Source: Agelaius tricolor
Lineage: Eukaryota > Chordata > Aves > Passeriformes > Icteridae
NCBI GenBank assembly: GCA_023055355.1
Contig: JALJCS010000020.1
Coordinates: 9,221,001 to 9,285,000, forward strand
DNA: 64,000 nt
Reading direction: 5' to 3'
The translations under genes were made by a program, and so were the position numbers. The notes below the pieces were generated by a model, which saw nothing but the letters and a program-made list of their open reading frames with translations, had not been told where the DNA came from and ran no database searches. Below, piece by piece: positions 37,660 through 48,765 of the stretch; the stretch's first letter is position 1; each line of letters opens with the position of its first letter.

Positions 37660-38068
37660 ACCCAGGTCCAGGGAAAGGTCTGGAGCACCTGGAGAGGCTG
37701 AGGGAGCTGGGAAAGGGGCTCAGCCTGGAGAAAAGGAGGCTCAGGGGGGACTTTGTGGCTCTGTACAACGCCTGACAGGAGGGGACAGCCGGGGGGGTCA
37801 GGCTCTGCTCCAGGGAACAGGGACAGGAGGAGAGGGAACAGCCTCAGGTGTGCCAGGGGAGGCTCAGGAGGAATTTCTGCATGGAAAGGGTTAAACATTG
37901 GCTGGGGCTGCCCAGGGAGGTGGTGGGGTTCCCATCCCTGGAGGCGTTTAACAGCCATGTGTGTGGATGTGGCACTTGGGGACATGGCTCAGTGGTGGCC
38001 TTGCCAGCACTGGGGAACTGTTGATGTTCTTGGAGGGCTCTTCCAGCCTTGGTGACTCTGTGACTCCT
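37660..38068 (+). mobile_element. CR1 LINE 3'-end fragment, about 410 bp
   Basis: Visible in order: GGAGAAAAGGAGGCTCAGGG, GACTTTGTGGCTCTGTACAA, CTGACAGGAGGGGACAGCC, GGAACAGCCTCAGGTGTGCC, AGGGGAGGCTCAGGAGGAAT, GGGCTGCCCAGGGAGGTGGT, CATCCCTGGAGGCGTTTAAC, GACATGGCTCAGTGGTGGCC, TCTTCCAGCCTTGGTGACTC, TGTGACTCC. It is younger-looking than other copies and of the same kind as the inverted copy at 56705-57098. Confidence 0.93.
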
Positions 38069-41000
38069 GCCTGGCTTTGCCATCCCTGCCACAGGGACAT
38101 GGATCCTTTGTGGAAAGTTGGAGCTCAGAGAGGTGGAACAACAAATGTTCCCAGTGCTCTGAGCTTCAGTAGGGTGAGTTCCTGCCATGTCCTTCCCCAG
38201 CTGGAGCTGATGTAGGGGGTGCAAAAGGGAGGCTCTGTCAAGGGGGTCAGTGCAGCTCCTGCCCCTGCTGCTGTGTCTGCTGGGCCCTCAGTGTTCCCTT
38301 GGTGTTCCCTTGGATCCCAGCACCAAGGAGCCTCGAGGGCAAATATGAGAAATTTTCAGCATAATCTTGTCTAAGATGAAACTCCTGTGGCTTTAGCACT
38401 GGACTTAGAAGGTCTCAAAGAAGTCAGAGGCCAGGTAGAAAAATCCTGTGTCTGAATCAATATTTTTAAGTTTCTCCCCTGTGTTGTGCTCAGCCAGGCC
38501 GGGAGTCAGGCCGTTTGTTTCAATTATTAAATACAGATTTATGACCTGTTGTTTTTGTTGGAAATAGAACCAGGCTTGGGACCAGTTTTCTCCTTGCAAA
38601 TAACTGTGGCTGCAGTTAGTTCATGCAGGTAGAAACATATCAGTTGTGTTTATAAATTCCCAGTTTCCTACTGGTTTTCTCTCTATCCTCATGGCTCTGA
38701 CCTCTCTCATCAAAATGTAACAGTCCCACGTCCCTATTTCTGGGATTATTGTGTTTTACACAGGACTAATCTGCCTTTGATGGCTTTTCTTTGGCATGCT
38801 CTCAGCAAGCTCTTACAGAACTTCCCAGCAGAGAAAATTCTTGCACTGTGACAGTCCTGGGTAGTCCTGGTTTGATGACAGCCAGGTCTGGTGGCTCCAG
38901 AATGGGAACATTTTCACTGGTGTTGATAATAACAATGTGCTTCTCACTCCATTCCCTGGGCTGCTCTAACAACTGCTTTGCAGTACCAAACATGGAAAGT
39001 TTCCTTTTATGTAGATATTACTGTATGACTACATTTTGATAACAGTTAAAACAGGGATGGCTGAAAAGATACTTGAAGTGAAGGAGAGTTCAGGTGTTTT
39101 GGGTAAAATTTATCTAACAGAGAAAGCTGATAATGTGTGATGTAGTAAGACATTAAACAAAGAGGGAGACAAGTCTGCTACTCCTTCCCAGTAATCAGTG
39201 GAGCTGCAGTAGGGTGAGTTCTTTCTTTAAAGGTTCTTTTTCTTGTTGACAATACACAGAAAAGGCTGTTGTACCTACCTGGCGTTTAATTTTTTTTAAT
39301 ACTCCCCTTTGCCCTGAAGTTGTGAATCTCTTAAACTCCAGCATGAGAAATTACTGAACAGAAGAAAACCAGCAAACCCTTCCCCTCCCCATACTTCTGC
39401 CCATACCCACCCCTCCAAAACTTCATGTATTACCTGAGCATCTGGAGCATTGAGCTGAGGGAAACATGGTTTCTAAAGTTTTTTTTAAACAAAAAATCCC
39501 TAACTCTAATCTATAACCCCCATTCAGACCTGCCTCTAGGGAGAAACCCACCAATTACTATTTACTTTACCAACCCAGAGTGATTTGTGGGCGTATGGAA
39601 GAATTATTTACGGTTTCATGCAGGAAAAACTTTCAGCTCCCTATTTGCCCTTGTAAGTAATGAGTTGCCTCAGGGGATCAAAGGTCAGATTTTGGTTTTA
39701 ATGCCCACCTCCTTTTAAAAAATAAATAAAGCAATCTATGTGAAAAAAAGAAGAAGGAAAAAAAAAGCCCTAACAGTCTGAAAAGGCTCTGACTCCTGCT
39801 CTGCTTTGATGTTTTAGGTCTGGAAGGGATCATAAATTTGCTGGTGTGAGATAGAGTGATAATAAATGTAGCTTTTAACTGCTGGGTTTTTAGCTCACAC
39901 AGCATCCATTATCACTGGCAACTGCAAAGGGAATGCATTTTTTTTCTTGTTGCTCTTTAGCAAGATAAATATTCACCCTGTTATCCGCTGATGTCCCAAA
40001 AGCTCACATGAAGTCTCTCCTTGTAATCATTCCCCAACAACTTCCATTCTTGGCCCAAATGATCCAGGGGTGTCGAGGTCAGGCTGCCACTTGGTTCAGC
40101 ATCCCCAGCTCCTTATTGAATGGGTCCTTTTCCAGCAGTTTGAGGTGAGCAGGGGATAGCCAAGGAACAGCTGGAAACAGAAAATTGGTTTGAGGTTCCA
40201 AGCTGGAGAAATCTTGAGATTCCCAAAAGGGCTGGATGCAGAACAACTGGTTGGTTTTAGGACTTTTGCATCTCTGTTGTCCTGTTGGCCTTGTGTGAAA
40301 CTCATCCCTTGGAGCCCTTCCTGCCTCCACTTCCTGACAAACCAAGGGACTCTGTGCCCTGTCAGCACCTTTGTGCCAGCCCCAGGGTGTGCAAAGCTCA
40401 GACAAGAGGCACTTCTGGAAATTCCTATAGAGTCTGATGGATACTTTGTGCCAGCATGGAGCAGAGCTTCCAACCCAGCAGCCTTAGTCATGTCATGAGA
40501 TTCTGAAACAACCTTGTTAATAAATGATTTTAGCCACTTAGATGTCTATTAATGTCTTTTTGCTGAATGCCAGCTACCTCATATTTCAACAATTTCCACA
40601 AGCACTTATTGATCATGTATAGATTTGGAATGAATTTTGCCAAATCAGTTTATTATCCCTATATATCTCTTTCTCTCTGCTTTACTGTGTGGAGTAAACA
40701 ATTCAAGTATTGTTTCTGTTTTCCCTAGATCAGCAATTAGCTCATTTTTACCCAACTCACATCCATTATGGATCACTTCTGGTAGGAGTATCATTTATTA
40801 TTACTTTTTGAAGTTCAAACATAGATTTCTTTCTTTGGTCTGCTGCAAAACTTAATGATTTCCCATATGTTCTTTGAGGCCTCCAATCTAAATGAGAATG
40901 TCATCCACTCAAAAATCAGAAACTGTTAGAAAACTCTGGGAGCAGAACAGATGCTGGACAGCAGTTTTAAGTAAATAACATTCAGAGGGTGTATTAAAAA

Positions 41001-41224
41001 ACATTGACTGGATCTTTACTAACAACTCAATGCAGGTAATACTGTTATTTATGGTGGCTCTTGCTCTGAGTTCCTTGTTTTATGTCTTTATTGAAATTGC
41101 ATTTATTAGAGGATACCTTTTCTTACTTGGCCATTCTCTTCCAATCATGGAAATAACCCTCTTCTCATAGATTAAAAAAATGTGAGGGAAATGTGCTGTG
41201 TAGTCCAAATTCTTCTGCAAAGGC
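38069..41224. other. Non-coding stretch, no gene seen
   Basis: The longest open frame is 131 codons on the minus strand (40096-40491), overlapped by a 102-codon plus frame; neither is recognised. Small features: an 11-bp direct duplication (GTGTTCCCTTG type, near 38289-38311) and short A-runs near 39745-39765. Confidence 0.6.
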
Positions 41225-41345
41225 CGTTTGAATCCATTTCTTTGTAACTTCCAGAAAAGTGGTGGCAGTTAATTACCACGGCTTTGGAGCAATTAACTGC
41301 TAATTTGAGTATGTCTGGGCTTCTGACAAAATTAATTCACTCAAG
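41225..41345. promoter_or_regulatory. Candidate homeodomain-rich regulatory element
   Basis: Four homeodomain-type words fall within about 70 bp: TAATTA (41270-41275), AATTAA (41291-41296), CTAATTTG near 41300 and TTAATT (41332-41337). The first sits inside a near-palindrome with GTGG and CCAC arms (41262-41279). A CpG remains at 41280. No repeat match. This is typical of developmental enhancers, by composition only. Confidence 0.3.
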
Positions 41346-43029
41346 GTTTTCCTTTAAGGACCAGCTTTATTTCTGACTTTATCTTTGGAGCAGACCACAC
41401 TTTTACTGAGTGCATCATCTTAGGTTTCTGTTCGTGTCCTTGAGTATATCCAAGAGTCAGTTTGGAATATTGTCTGACCTCATCACAGGGACTTTGGATG
41501 CTTACCTTGGCCACACTTTTGCTCCTCTCTGGGTGCATGCAGGTGGCCATAGCTGGCACTCTGAGGTGGTGTTTAGTTTGAAAAGGTGAGCTGTTCCATC
41601 CCAAAGTTCTCTGGGACAGATGGGATGTATTACCTTGGGACGTGCCTGTGCCATTGGCTCAGCCAAGAGCCTGGAGGATTATCTAGGCTAGACCTCATTT
41701 CCTGACTGCTAAAATTAACTGAGATGTATGCTGCTCGTAGTTGCAAGTTTCTATAACCCTGGAAATGTTTTAATGGAAAAGTATGTCTTGGCCATCTGAT
41801 TTTATTGAAAGAATCTTCTTCAAATTGGCCATTATTGTCAGTTCTCTTTTTCAATTACCCCTTCTAAGATGGTCCCAGCTTTCTGGGATTCCATATAAGA
41901 AAGGGTACATGGTTGTCAAACAGAAAATGGATTGCTCATCCTGTGAGTAATCTCACAGTAAAAAGGAAAGCTGGATTTCAGTCACCACCTGGAACTGAGT
42001 CTGGGAAAATATCTCAGCACAATGTGAATTTGAGCTGGACTTCAGTGGTTATAAGGCTGGACTTTAGATAAGGTCAGTTCTGGGACTAAAAACATCTGCT
42101 TCCCTGGGCTGGATGTTGTCCATCCTCCTTGGAATAGGACAACTACTGATGGGAGATGTTAGCTAAGTTCTGGAACCAGCTCTGCTTGTAAACCCTCTCA
42201 GGAAGCTCCTGCTGGTGTCTGGCAATGCTGAACGCTCATGTGGGAGGAACTGAGGAGGGCTGTGTTGAAATGACACCTCAGTGACTGGGACTAGGCAGTA
42301 AAATACAGAGAACATGAGGAACTGGAACTGGGTATCCTCAGGTACCTTGCAGTTGCCTTTTGAGAGATGTTTGTATCCATATCTGTGCATCCCAGCTGGA
42401 AGTTGGAAAGCACTGCTCAGCAGAGTGAACACAGGGAATCATTATTGCTCTGGAGCCATGATGGTCTAAGGATGAGAGGGACAGATTTTGTGAGAAGATG
42501 ATTTCTTTTTCTGTTATTAATCCCAGTGGAATATTTAGAAAAGCAATCAAAGTTTTGGGTTCATCTTTCTTGAGTTGTTTCCTACTTCAGGCAGACTCAC
42601 CAAAGCAGGATACCTGCATGGGTGTATGTGTTGTTCCAAAAAGGTTTGGAAAAGAATTCTGAGGGTGAAATCCAAAGAATTCCTGACTGACCTTAGGAAT
42701 GTCACATTAACACTCTGTTTCCTTTTGTTATCAGTGACTAATACCTATTCCCTCCATGAACAAAATAATCTCTGTGGTGTGTTGGATCATTTTAAATGGG
42801 GGAGCAGGGATAAGGAGATCTGAACATCAAAGCAGTGGTGAAGGAGGGCTTATCTGTGGAGCAAAGGTGGAATGAACACACACCAATGCATTTGTTGTTA
42901 TCCTCAAAGTCTGGTAATCTGCACCACACTGAGATGCTGTTGGATTTCAGCAGTCAAATAGAGACAGATAGAAAAAAAATCTTCACCATTTAGCTAATCA
43001 GGATTACACCCAGCTAATGGAGAGAGGTT
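41346..43029. other. Non-coding stretch, no gene seen
   Basis: No open frame above 89 codons and no recognised repeat. Confidence 0.65.
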
Positions 43030-43275
43030 TGTTTTCCCCCCTTCCCTATCATCCTGGTCGATTCCAATTGATCCGGGTTCTGCTGAGCGAGAGCAGTCCT
43101 TCAAAGTTTATTCTGGTGTCAATTTTTATAGTTTCCCCCGCTGATCAATAGAATGCATAATCATTAAGGCAAAGTTTGTGAAAGCTAATCCTTCAATAGG
43201 AGTTTTATGAATGGCTCAGAGTGAGCTTGAAGCATTTGGATGTAAGTGGAACCTTTAATCAGGTGAGTGACAGGA
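43030..43275. promoter_or_regulatory. Candidate developmental enhancer
   Basis: Dense in factor-like words. TTCAAAG (43100-43106) fits TCF/LEF, and TGATCAAT (43142-43149) fits PBX-type sites. GCATAATCATTAAGGC (from 43155) carries two homeodomain cores, and TTTATGAATGG and CTTTAATCAGG follow. Four CpGs (near 43059, 43074, 43088, 43139) persist in AT-rich DNA. No repeat or coding signal. Of the candidates here it has the most enhancer-like texture. Confidence 0.38.
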
Positions 43276-43440
43276 GACAGTCAATAGGATTTGCTGAGAT
43301 TGGATTCTGATTTTCTATACAGCTCTGCAGAGTGAGCAGGAGAGAGGGAAATGGGGATGGCCAGAGGAACAGACACAGGCTAAAATGGAAGTTTCTTCTC
43401 TTTTATTATTTATAAAATGTATTTCCAATATTTTTAAGAA

Positions 43441-43530
43441 ACACTTTGCACTTGCATATCATTTTTCACCTGGAGAGCTCAAATGGGGACATTTGCTGAT
43501 TAAACACTGCATCATCTTCTTGTGAAGATG
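43441..43530 (-). repeat. Possible MIR-related SINE remnant
   Basis: The plus strand reads ACACTTTGCACTTGCATATC, ATTTTTCACCTGGAGAGCTC, AAATGG, TTTGCTGATTAAACACTGC, TTGTGAAGATG. This resembles the reversed 3' part of an amniote SINE (pattern: core CTTTTCATC, GATCTCAAAGC, CATTAA, TGTGAGG). The match is partial. Confidence 0.35.
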
Positions 43531-46084
43531 AATAACAATTAGTGCTGCTTTATGCTGTGAGAGCTTCTTGCTTTCCTCCTTGTGCTTGGTTTTCCAAGTG
43601 CAACACCTTTGGAGCTTCTTGGCAAGGTGAGAAAAAGCAGAGGCTGATGGAGTAGGGCACTGGCAGAGGAAAAGGAACTGGAAGCAGAACTGCTTTGGGT
43701 TTGCCCACTTGGCATGTGGTTTAACTGTGGACTTGGATTTTTTCTTTTTTCACACATCCTAGTCTCACTGGAAGGACTGATCTGAACTATGTAAACTAAG
43801 GAGAAGAGTAAGGAATTATCTAAAATAGGGAACTGGAAAATCAGAGGATGAGTGGGATGAGCTGTTGCACTGAGTTCATCACTGCCAAAAAGCCCTTGGT
43901 GTCAGCATTAGTATATCTCCTTTTCTCCTTTTCTGCCATTTCAAGTGCAGTGGAATGAGCAGAGCAAACCTGCCAGCAGGACACCTTTTCCAGCAGCAAG
44001 AAATATTTTTGCCTGGGCAAATAACTTCTTTTTGCTGAAGGATCTGCCTTAGTGTGCCAAGATGAGAAGAAAACAGCCAGGGGAGAATCTGTTTGCACTT
44101 GGTCTGTTGATGAATGAAGGGCTGGGTTTTGGTGTTAGCACAAAGACCTGTATGCAGTTGGACACTCTGAGCATTCCTTAGCTGTCAGGTTGGGCAGTGC
44201 TTTGAGGCAGGAAACCAAAACTGCTGAAGAGCAAAGCTGGGCTTTTCATTTGCAGTTTCCAAGAAGAACAGAGTAACAGACATGAATCATGTAAATAGTG
44301 GTCAGTGAATTCCTTTGCATGTGGCAGATTGAGGGGTTGCTCAGAGTGTTTGAAAGGGAGTTTAAAGTTGCAGTGAGTTGCCTGCTCTAAACTGATCCAG
44401 CTCCATTGGCTTCCTGTGCTTTGCATCAGCTGAACATTGTCCTCAGGCTCATCATCTGGCTTTTCCCTCTGATGGTTAAACAAATGTTTCAAAAGCAGAT
44501 TCTCATTTGGAGGGTTGAACAAAGTTGTCTTGAGCTCCTGGCACTGTACCTGCAGGTGGGCTCAGGGCTGAGGGACCAGCTCATGGTCCTCTGTACATGA
44601 AGTTTGAATGTATTATTCTCCTCATCATCTGCTATTGTCCCATTGGGAACTTGGTAAAAGTAGGAGTTTTTTATTTTAGCTGAATTTTGTTTCTTTATTT
44701 ATTGCTGATTCATAGTCCCTGGGGCATTTTGTCATCAGGATTGCACAGCAGTATGAGTAGAGAGATAAGAAATAGAGAAATTCTGCTTATGGCAGCACCT
44801 TCAGGAGTTCAGAGGAGTCAGACCTATATGGGAAATTCACCACCACTTGCTAAGAAAATAGAACATGCCAGATAAACTCGAGGTGCTGGCCCAGACCTGG
44901 AGAAATGGACTGAGCTGCTGTTGGGTTTCCAGGCACAGACAGGACTATGAGAGCTGTGATGGGGCAGCACCTCCATTTGCCCTGGTAAGGTTTGGGGTAA
45001 GTGTGTGATGAGTGAAAGCTCTCCTACCTCACAGAGGAGTTACCACCCAGTGACTGTTGGTGGTTTCACACCTAGACCTGCATCTGAACGTTGTTTCTTG
45101 ACCCCACTGCTAAAATTCTGGGGTTTGGCATTCAGTGTGAAATGCTTGCAAGCCTCTATCCTAAACTGCTTTTGAGTGACAAAGAGAGAGATGGGGGCAG
45201 CTCTGAACTTGGAAATTATTCATTGCTGAGATGTAGTTCAAAGCTTTTGGTCTGACAGGTGCTAACCTTTGATCTGGTAAATGAGAACTTTACCCAGTGG
45301 AGGGGAGGGAAGGGGAGGAGAAGGGAGGATTAATAAATAGGGGAAGGGGAGGATGATTTAGGAAAGGCCAGTGGGACCTGAGTGCTGAGTTTGTTGCATC
45401 AAGCTCAGGTGGAAGGAGATGCTGAGGGGGCTCAGGAAAATACTGTAGATTGTGAGAGTGCTTCAACTTCCATTCCTCCCCCATGCCTCTGTCTACCTTC
45501 TCCTGGAAGTCCTGGTTTGCTTTCCCAGGGGGCTGGGAAGGACACTGGCACTTGTAGTCAGTGTGTCCCACTCAGCCTGGGCTGTCCCAGCCATCCAACT
45601 GTGGAGCACAAATGTGTGTTATGGGCAGCTGTGGCTGGAGAGGTTGTGCTGCCAGGGCAGATGGTGGCTGTGGGAAGGTCACTGGACCTTTTCTTGTTAA
45701 CCTTGAGTGTAGCTGTGCTGTCCTGCAGCCCACGGAGCCCCTGAGAGTCAGAGAGCAAAGGCAGCTGAGTTCAAACTGCCCTTGGCAGGACACAGCATCA
45801 AAGGTGCTTTCCCAGAGTTATTCCTCCAAGAAATCAGGGGAATTTTATGAGTCTCAGCTCACCCCAATGCTGCAATGCTGTGTTTATGACACATCAGTTT
45901 TTCCTTCTCTTTTGTCTTGCTTTCCTTCTGGCTGACCAAGTAGTTTTCCTGCTTCACCAAATGTTCTGCTGGGCTCCTCCAGAGGCTGACAGTGCTCCTC
46001 ACCAGCACTGCTGGGATGCTTCCCATGAGTGATGACCCGGTTCCCAGCCTTCCCCACACCCCCTCCCTCTGCCTCCCACTCTGC
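43531..46084. other. Non-coding stretch, no gene seen
   Basis: Open frames of 120 codons (45382-45744) and 124 codons (45561-45935) on the plus strand overlap each other and minus-strand frames. No family is recognised, and only the G-rich run at 45302-45325 stands out. Confidence 0.6.
45302..45325 (+). other. G-quadruplex motif
   Basis: Plus-strand G-tracts at 45302-45305, 45307-45309, 45312-45315 and 45323-45325, with loops of 1, 2 and 7 bases. This meets the canonical four-tract rule. It has no promoter or CpG context. Confidence 0.75.
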
Positions 46085-46235
46085 TAAATATTTTAGTACT
46101 CATTGAAATCAATTGAGCCTCATCAATTGGAAATAGAGTGTAAATCACTGGGACTTTTGCATTCACCCCAGAAATCAATTTTCACACATTAGGGCTATTA
46201 GCTTATTGAGAAGTGTGTGATAAATGGCTGTGGGC
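46085..46235. promoter_or_regulatory. Candidate element with three ATCAATT sites
   Basis: ATCAATT occurs at 46108-46114, 46122-46128 and 46174-46180, always on the plus strand. The word is close to PBX and ONECUT/CUX-type sites. Further words are TGTAAATCAC and GTGATAAATGGC. No repeat match and no coding frame. Regulatory role inferred from site clustering. Confidence 0.28.
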
Positions 46236-48625
46236 CATGGTGCAGCCACACCTGCCAGCTCTGCATTTTGCATCTCAAGTAGGCTCAGATCAGGGGGATG
46301 CCAAGGGGAGGCAGGTCTCCGTGTGGGGTAGGAGACATGAGGCTCATGAGCCAGGCAATCTGTGCCTGGAGATCAATAACACCACGAGCACTAACTCATC
46401 CTCACAGGGGCTGGCGGCGGCTCGCAGCCAAAGCTGTGGTTAGGCAGCTAATTTTTATTCTTTCACAAAGATCAGTGTAATTTGGGGAAGAAAGGTGAAA
46501 CATAGATTACAAACATTTAATAAAACTAATGCAGTAGTTTAAAAAAGAAGCTTTTGTGTAAGTCAATATCCTCCTTCCACACAGCAGCTGTAGGTAGGGT
46601 TTAGAAGTGCCACCTCCTTCTGTCATCCCAGGGCTCCAGGGAGGGAGGATGCACAGTTCATTTCCAGGTGTGATGCAGGGATAACTGAGATTTCCAGTCT
46701 CTCTCTGTAATTCCTTCCTATCCCCTTGATTTCTTAGAGTGGCAGCTAATTGGCTTCTTGCTGAACGAGTCTGGGAGAGGTGAGGGACCTGGTGGCCTTG
46801 GCCAGTGCCCAGCAAGTCCTTCTGTGGCCAATTGGAAGAGCTTGGCCTGTATTTAAAACATAACTAATTCTTCTCAGTTACCAGTGCCAGTCCAAACCAT
46901 GGGTGACTCCAGGGCCTTGGAGGCTCTCCAGGGCTGCACTCCATGTTCATGTGCTGTGTAGTTTGGCATTTTACACATGTGAGCCACCCCTGGAACTGTG
47001 GCAGTCATGCATAAGTAGGGCAGTCTCTTTGGCTAGAGATCTCATCCCAGTTCTTATCCTAAAAACTTCTAAAAAAACCATATGTTTCCCAATATTGGAT
47101 ATTTGTCTGTAAAACAGGGAAAAAAAGGATCCTGGAGCACTTGGATGGGTTGTGCAATGTCAGGAGCAATTGATTTTCTTGCTGTGCAGTGGATGCTGGG
47201 CTCAGGAGGGGACTCAGGAGATCGATGTCATCAAAGGTTCTTTCCCAAGATGAGCAATGTGGGCTTAGAGGCAAAGCTCCTTCCTGTGAACATCTGGAAG
47301 GGCGTGAGTGAGTGGGATGCTTCTAAGGCTGTCCACTTTGGAAGCCCAGGCCAGTGGTGCAATAGGGGGTTTCCTTGCCCAGACACTACAGATGTGCTGT
47401 GGCCTGGCTTGTTTTAGTGAGGGCGCTGCTGGATGGACTTGAATTGCATCAGGAGCATCCCAAGGACAGGCAGCAGGAGAGCCAGCACAGGGAATAGAGA
47501 TTTCCAGGAGGAAGTTCTTGGCAAACACTTGGAGGTAGCTTTGATCCACCCCTAGGATCCACTGTTTTGATGCTGATACTTTATCACTCCATGTGCCTCT
47601 TCCCTTCTTGCCTATTTGCAAACTGAGGGACTGAGAGTCCTGACTCATTTTGGGATGATCTTTGCTGGCTAGCTGGGAGCAGGAAGCAATGACCTGCTCT
47701 CCAAAGAGTGCCAGAGAGGTTTGGCAGCTCTCACAGCAGCACAGACAGCTGGCTTTAAAATGTTCACACCTAAAAGCTCCTGGGTTTCATTCAGCCACAT
47801 TGCTGGAACATTTTCCAGTTGCTCCATCCAAAATTTTGCCTTTCTTCTTCCTTACAAGTTTCATAAGGAGCAGCACCCCCCGTGCTGTGCAGACCTGCTG
47901 GGTAGGGTTATTCCCAGGATCTGGAGCTTGAGGCCAGCCGGCTGCCATCAGGACTCCCGGGCAGGGGCTGCATTGCTTCTCTGACAGTCCTGGGCTCTCA
48001 CCCTCAGCTAATTACTTTGATCCTTTACACTTTGTAAAAATTCTTACGACACAAAATAAGTCCCCCCTGGCTTTAACCTTGTGACCTGACCGGCCCTTGT
48101 AAAAGGGAGGGAGAAAACGCAGCCGTGCACGCCCAAACACACCCACCCACCCCTGTGCCTGCATCCACATCCCCACAAACTGCCTAAAGCCTGGGGCTTT
48201 AATAGTTTCCTCCCAGGACTCCCACAAAAAGGCAAATAAAACTCCTTTTACAAGATAGCAGAGCAGCATGAAGGATCAACTTCACCAACAACAAGTTCTT
48301 TCTTCAGTTCATTTGTTTTAAACCTCCTTTTCTTGCAGATTTTGATCCTCTGAGTGCCTCTCTCCTTCCATCACCATCCCTCTTGCCTGCCCTGCTGCCA
48401 ACAGTTTAATGGCTAAAACAAGCAGGGTATTTTTTCAGGATCTGCTTGTTCACAGGGGGTACCTGTGTGTGAACACATACTTTTAAATTCCCTTTTCACA
48501 AATAGGGAATGTTTCTTCTTTCTTCTTCACAGGACTCAGCTAAGAAAAGAAATGCAGAGGCAAGAGAGGGAAAACCATCATATTTATGAAGGGCAGTTAA
48601 ATAGAGCAGGGATCTGTGAGGTAGC
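46236..48625. other. Non-coding stretch, no gene seen
   Basis: The longest open frame is 127 codons on the minus strand (47265-47648), unrecognised. A small CCCA-type tandem lies near 48132-48153. Confidence 0.6.
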
Positions 48626-48765
48626 TGAGGAGAGATACAATACAGGTCTATAAAATCATAAGTGGTCTGGAAAAATAAAGAGGTTGTTACTCTTTTACCT
48701 TGGTTAGTACAAAAAGCAGATTCAGTTCTTCACATAAAGTGTATGTCCTTTTCCCTGAGCTGGGG
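48626..48765 (+). mobile_element. Old CR1/L3-type LINE fragment
   Basis: ATACAATACAGGTCTATAAA, ATCATAAGTGGTCTGG, AAAATAAAGAGG, TTACTCTTTTACC, AAAGCAGATTCAG, TTCTTCACATAAAGTGTATG and CTGAGCTGGGGGAAGC follow the 3' region of the old reptile-type CR1/L3 lineage (pattern: GAGGTCTATAAAATCATGAG, then TTCTTCACACAACGCA, then GAACTCCTTGCC). It differs from the bird-type CR1 copies elsewhere in the window and is much more diverged. Confidence 0.6.
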
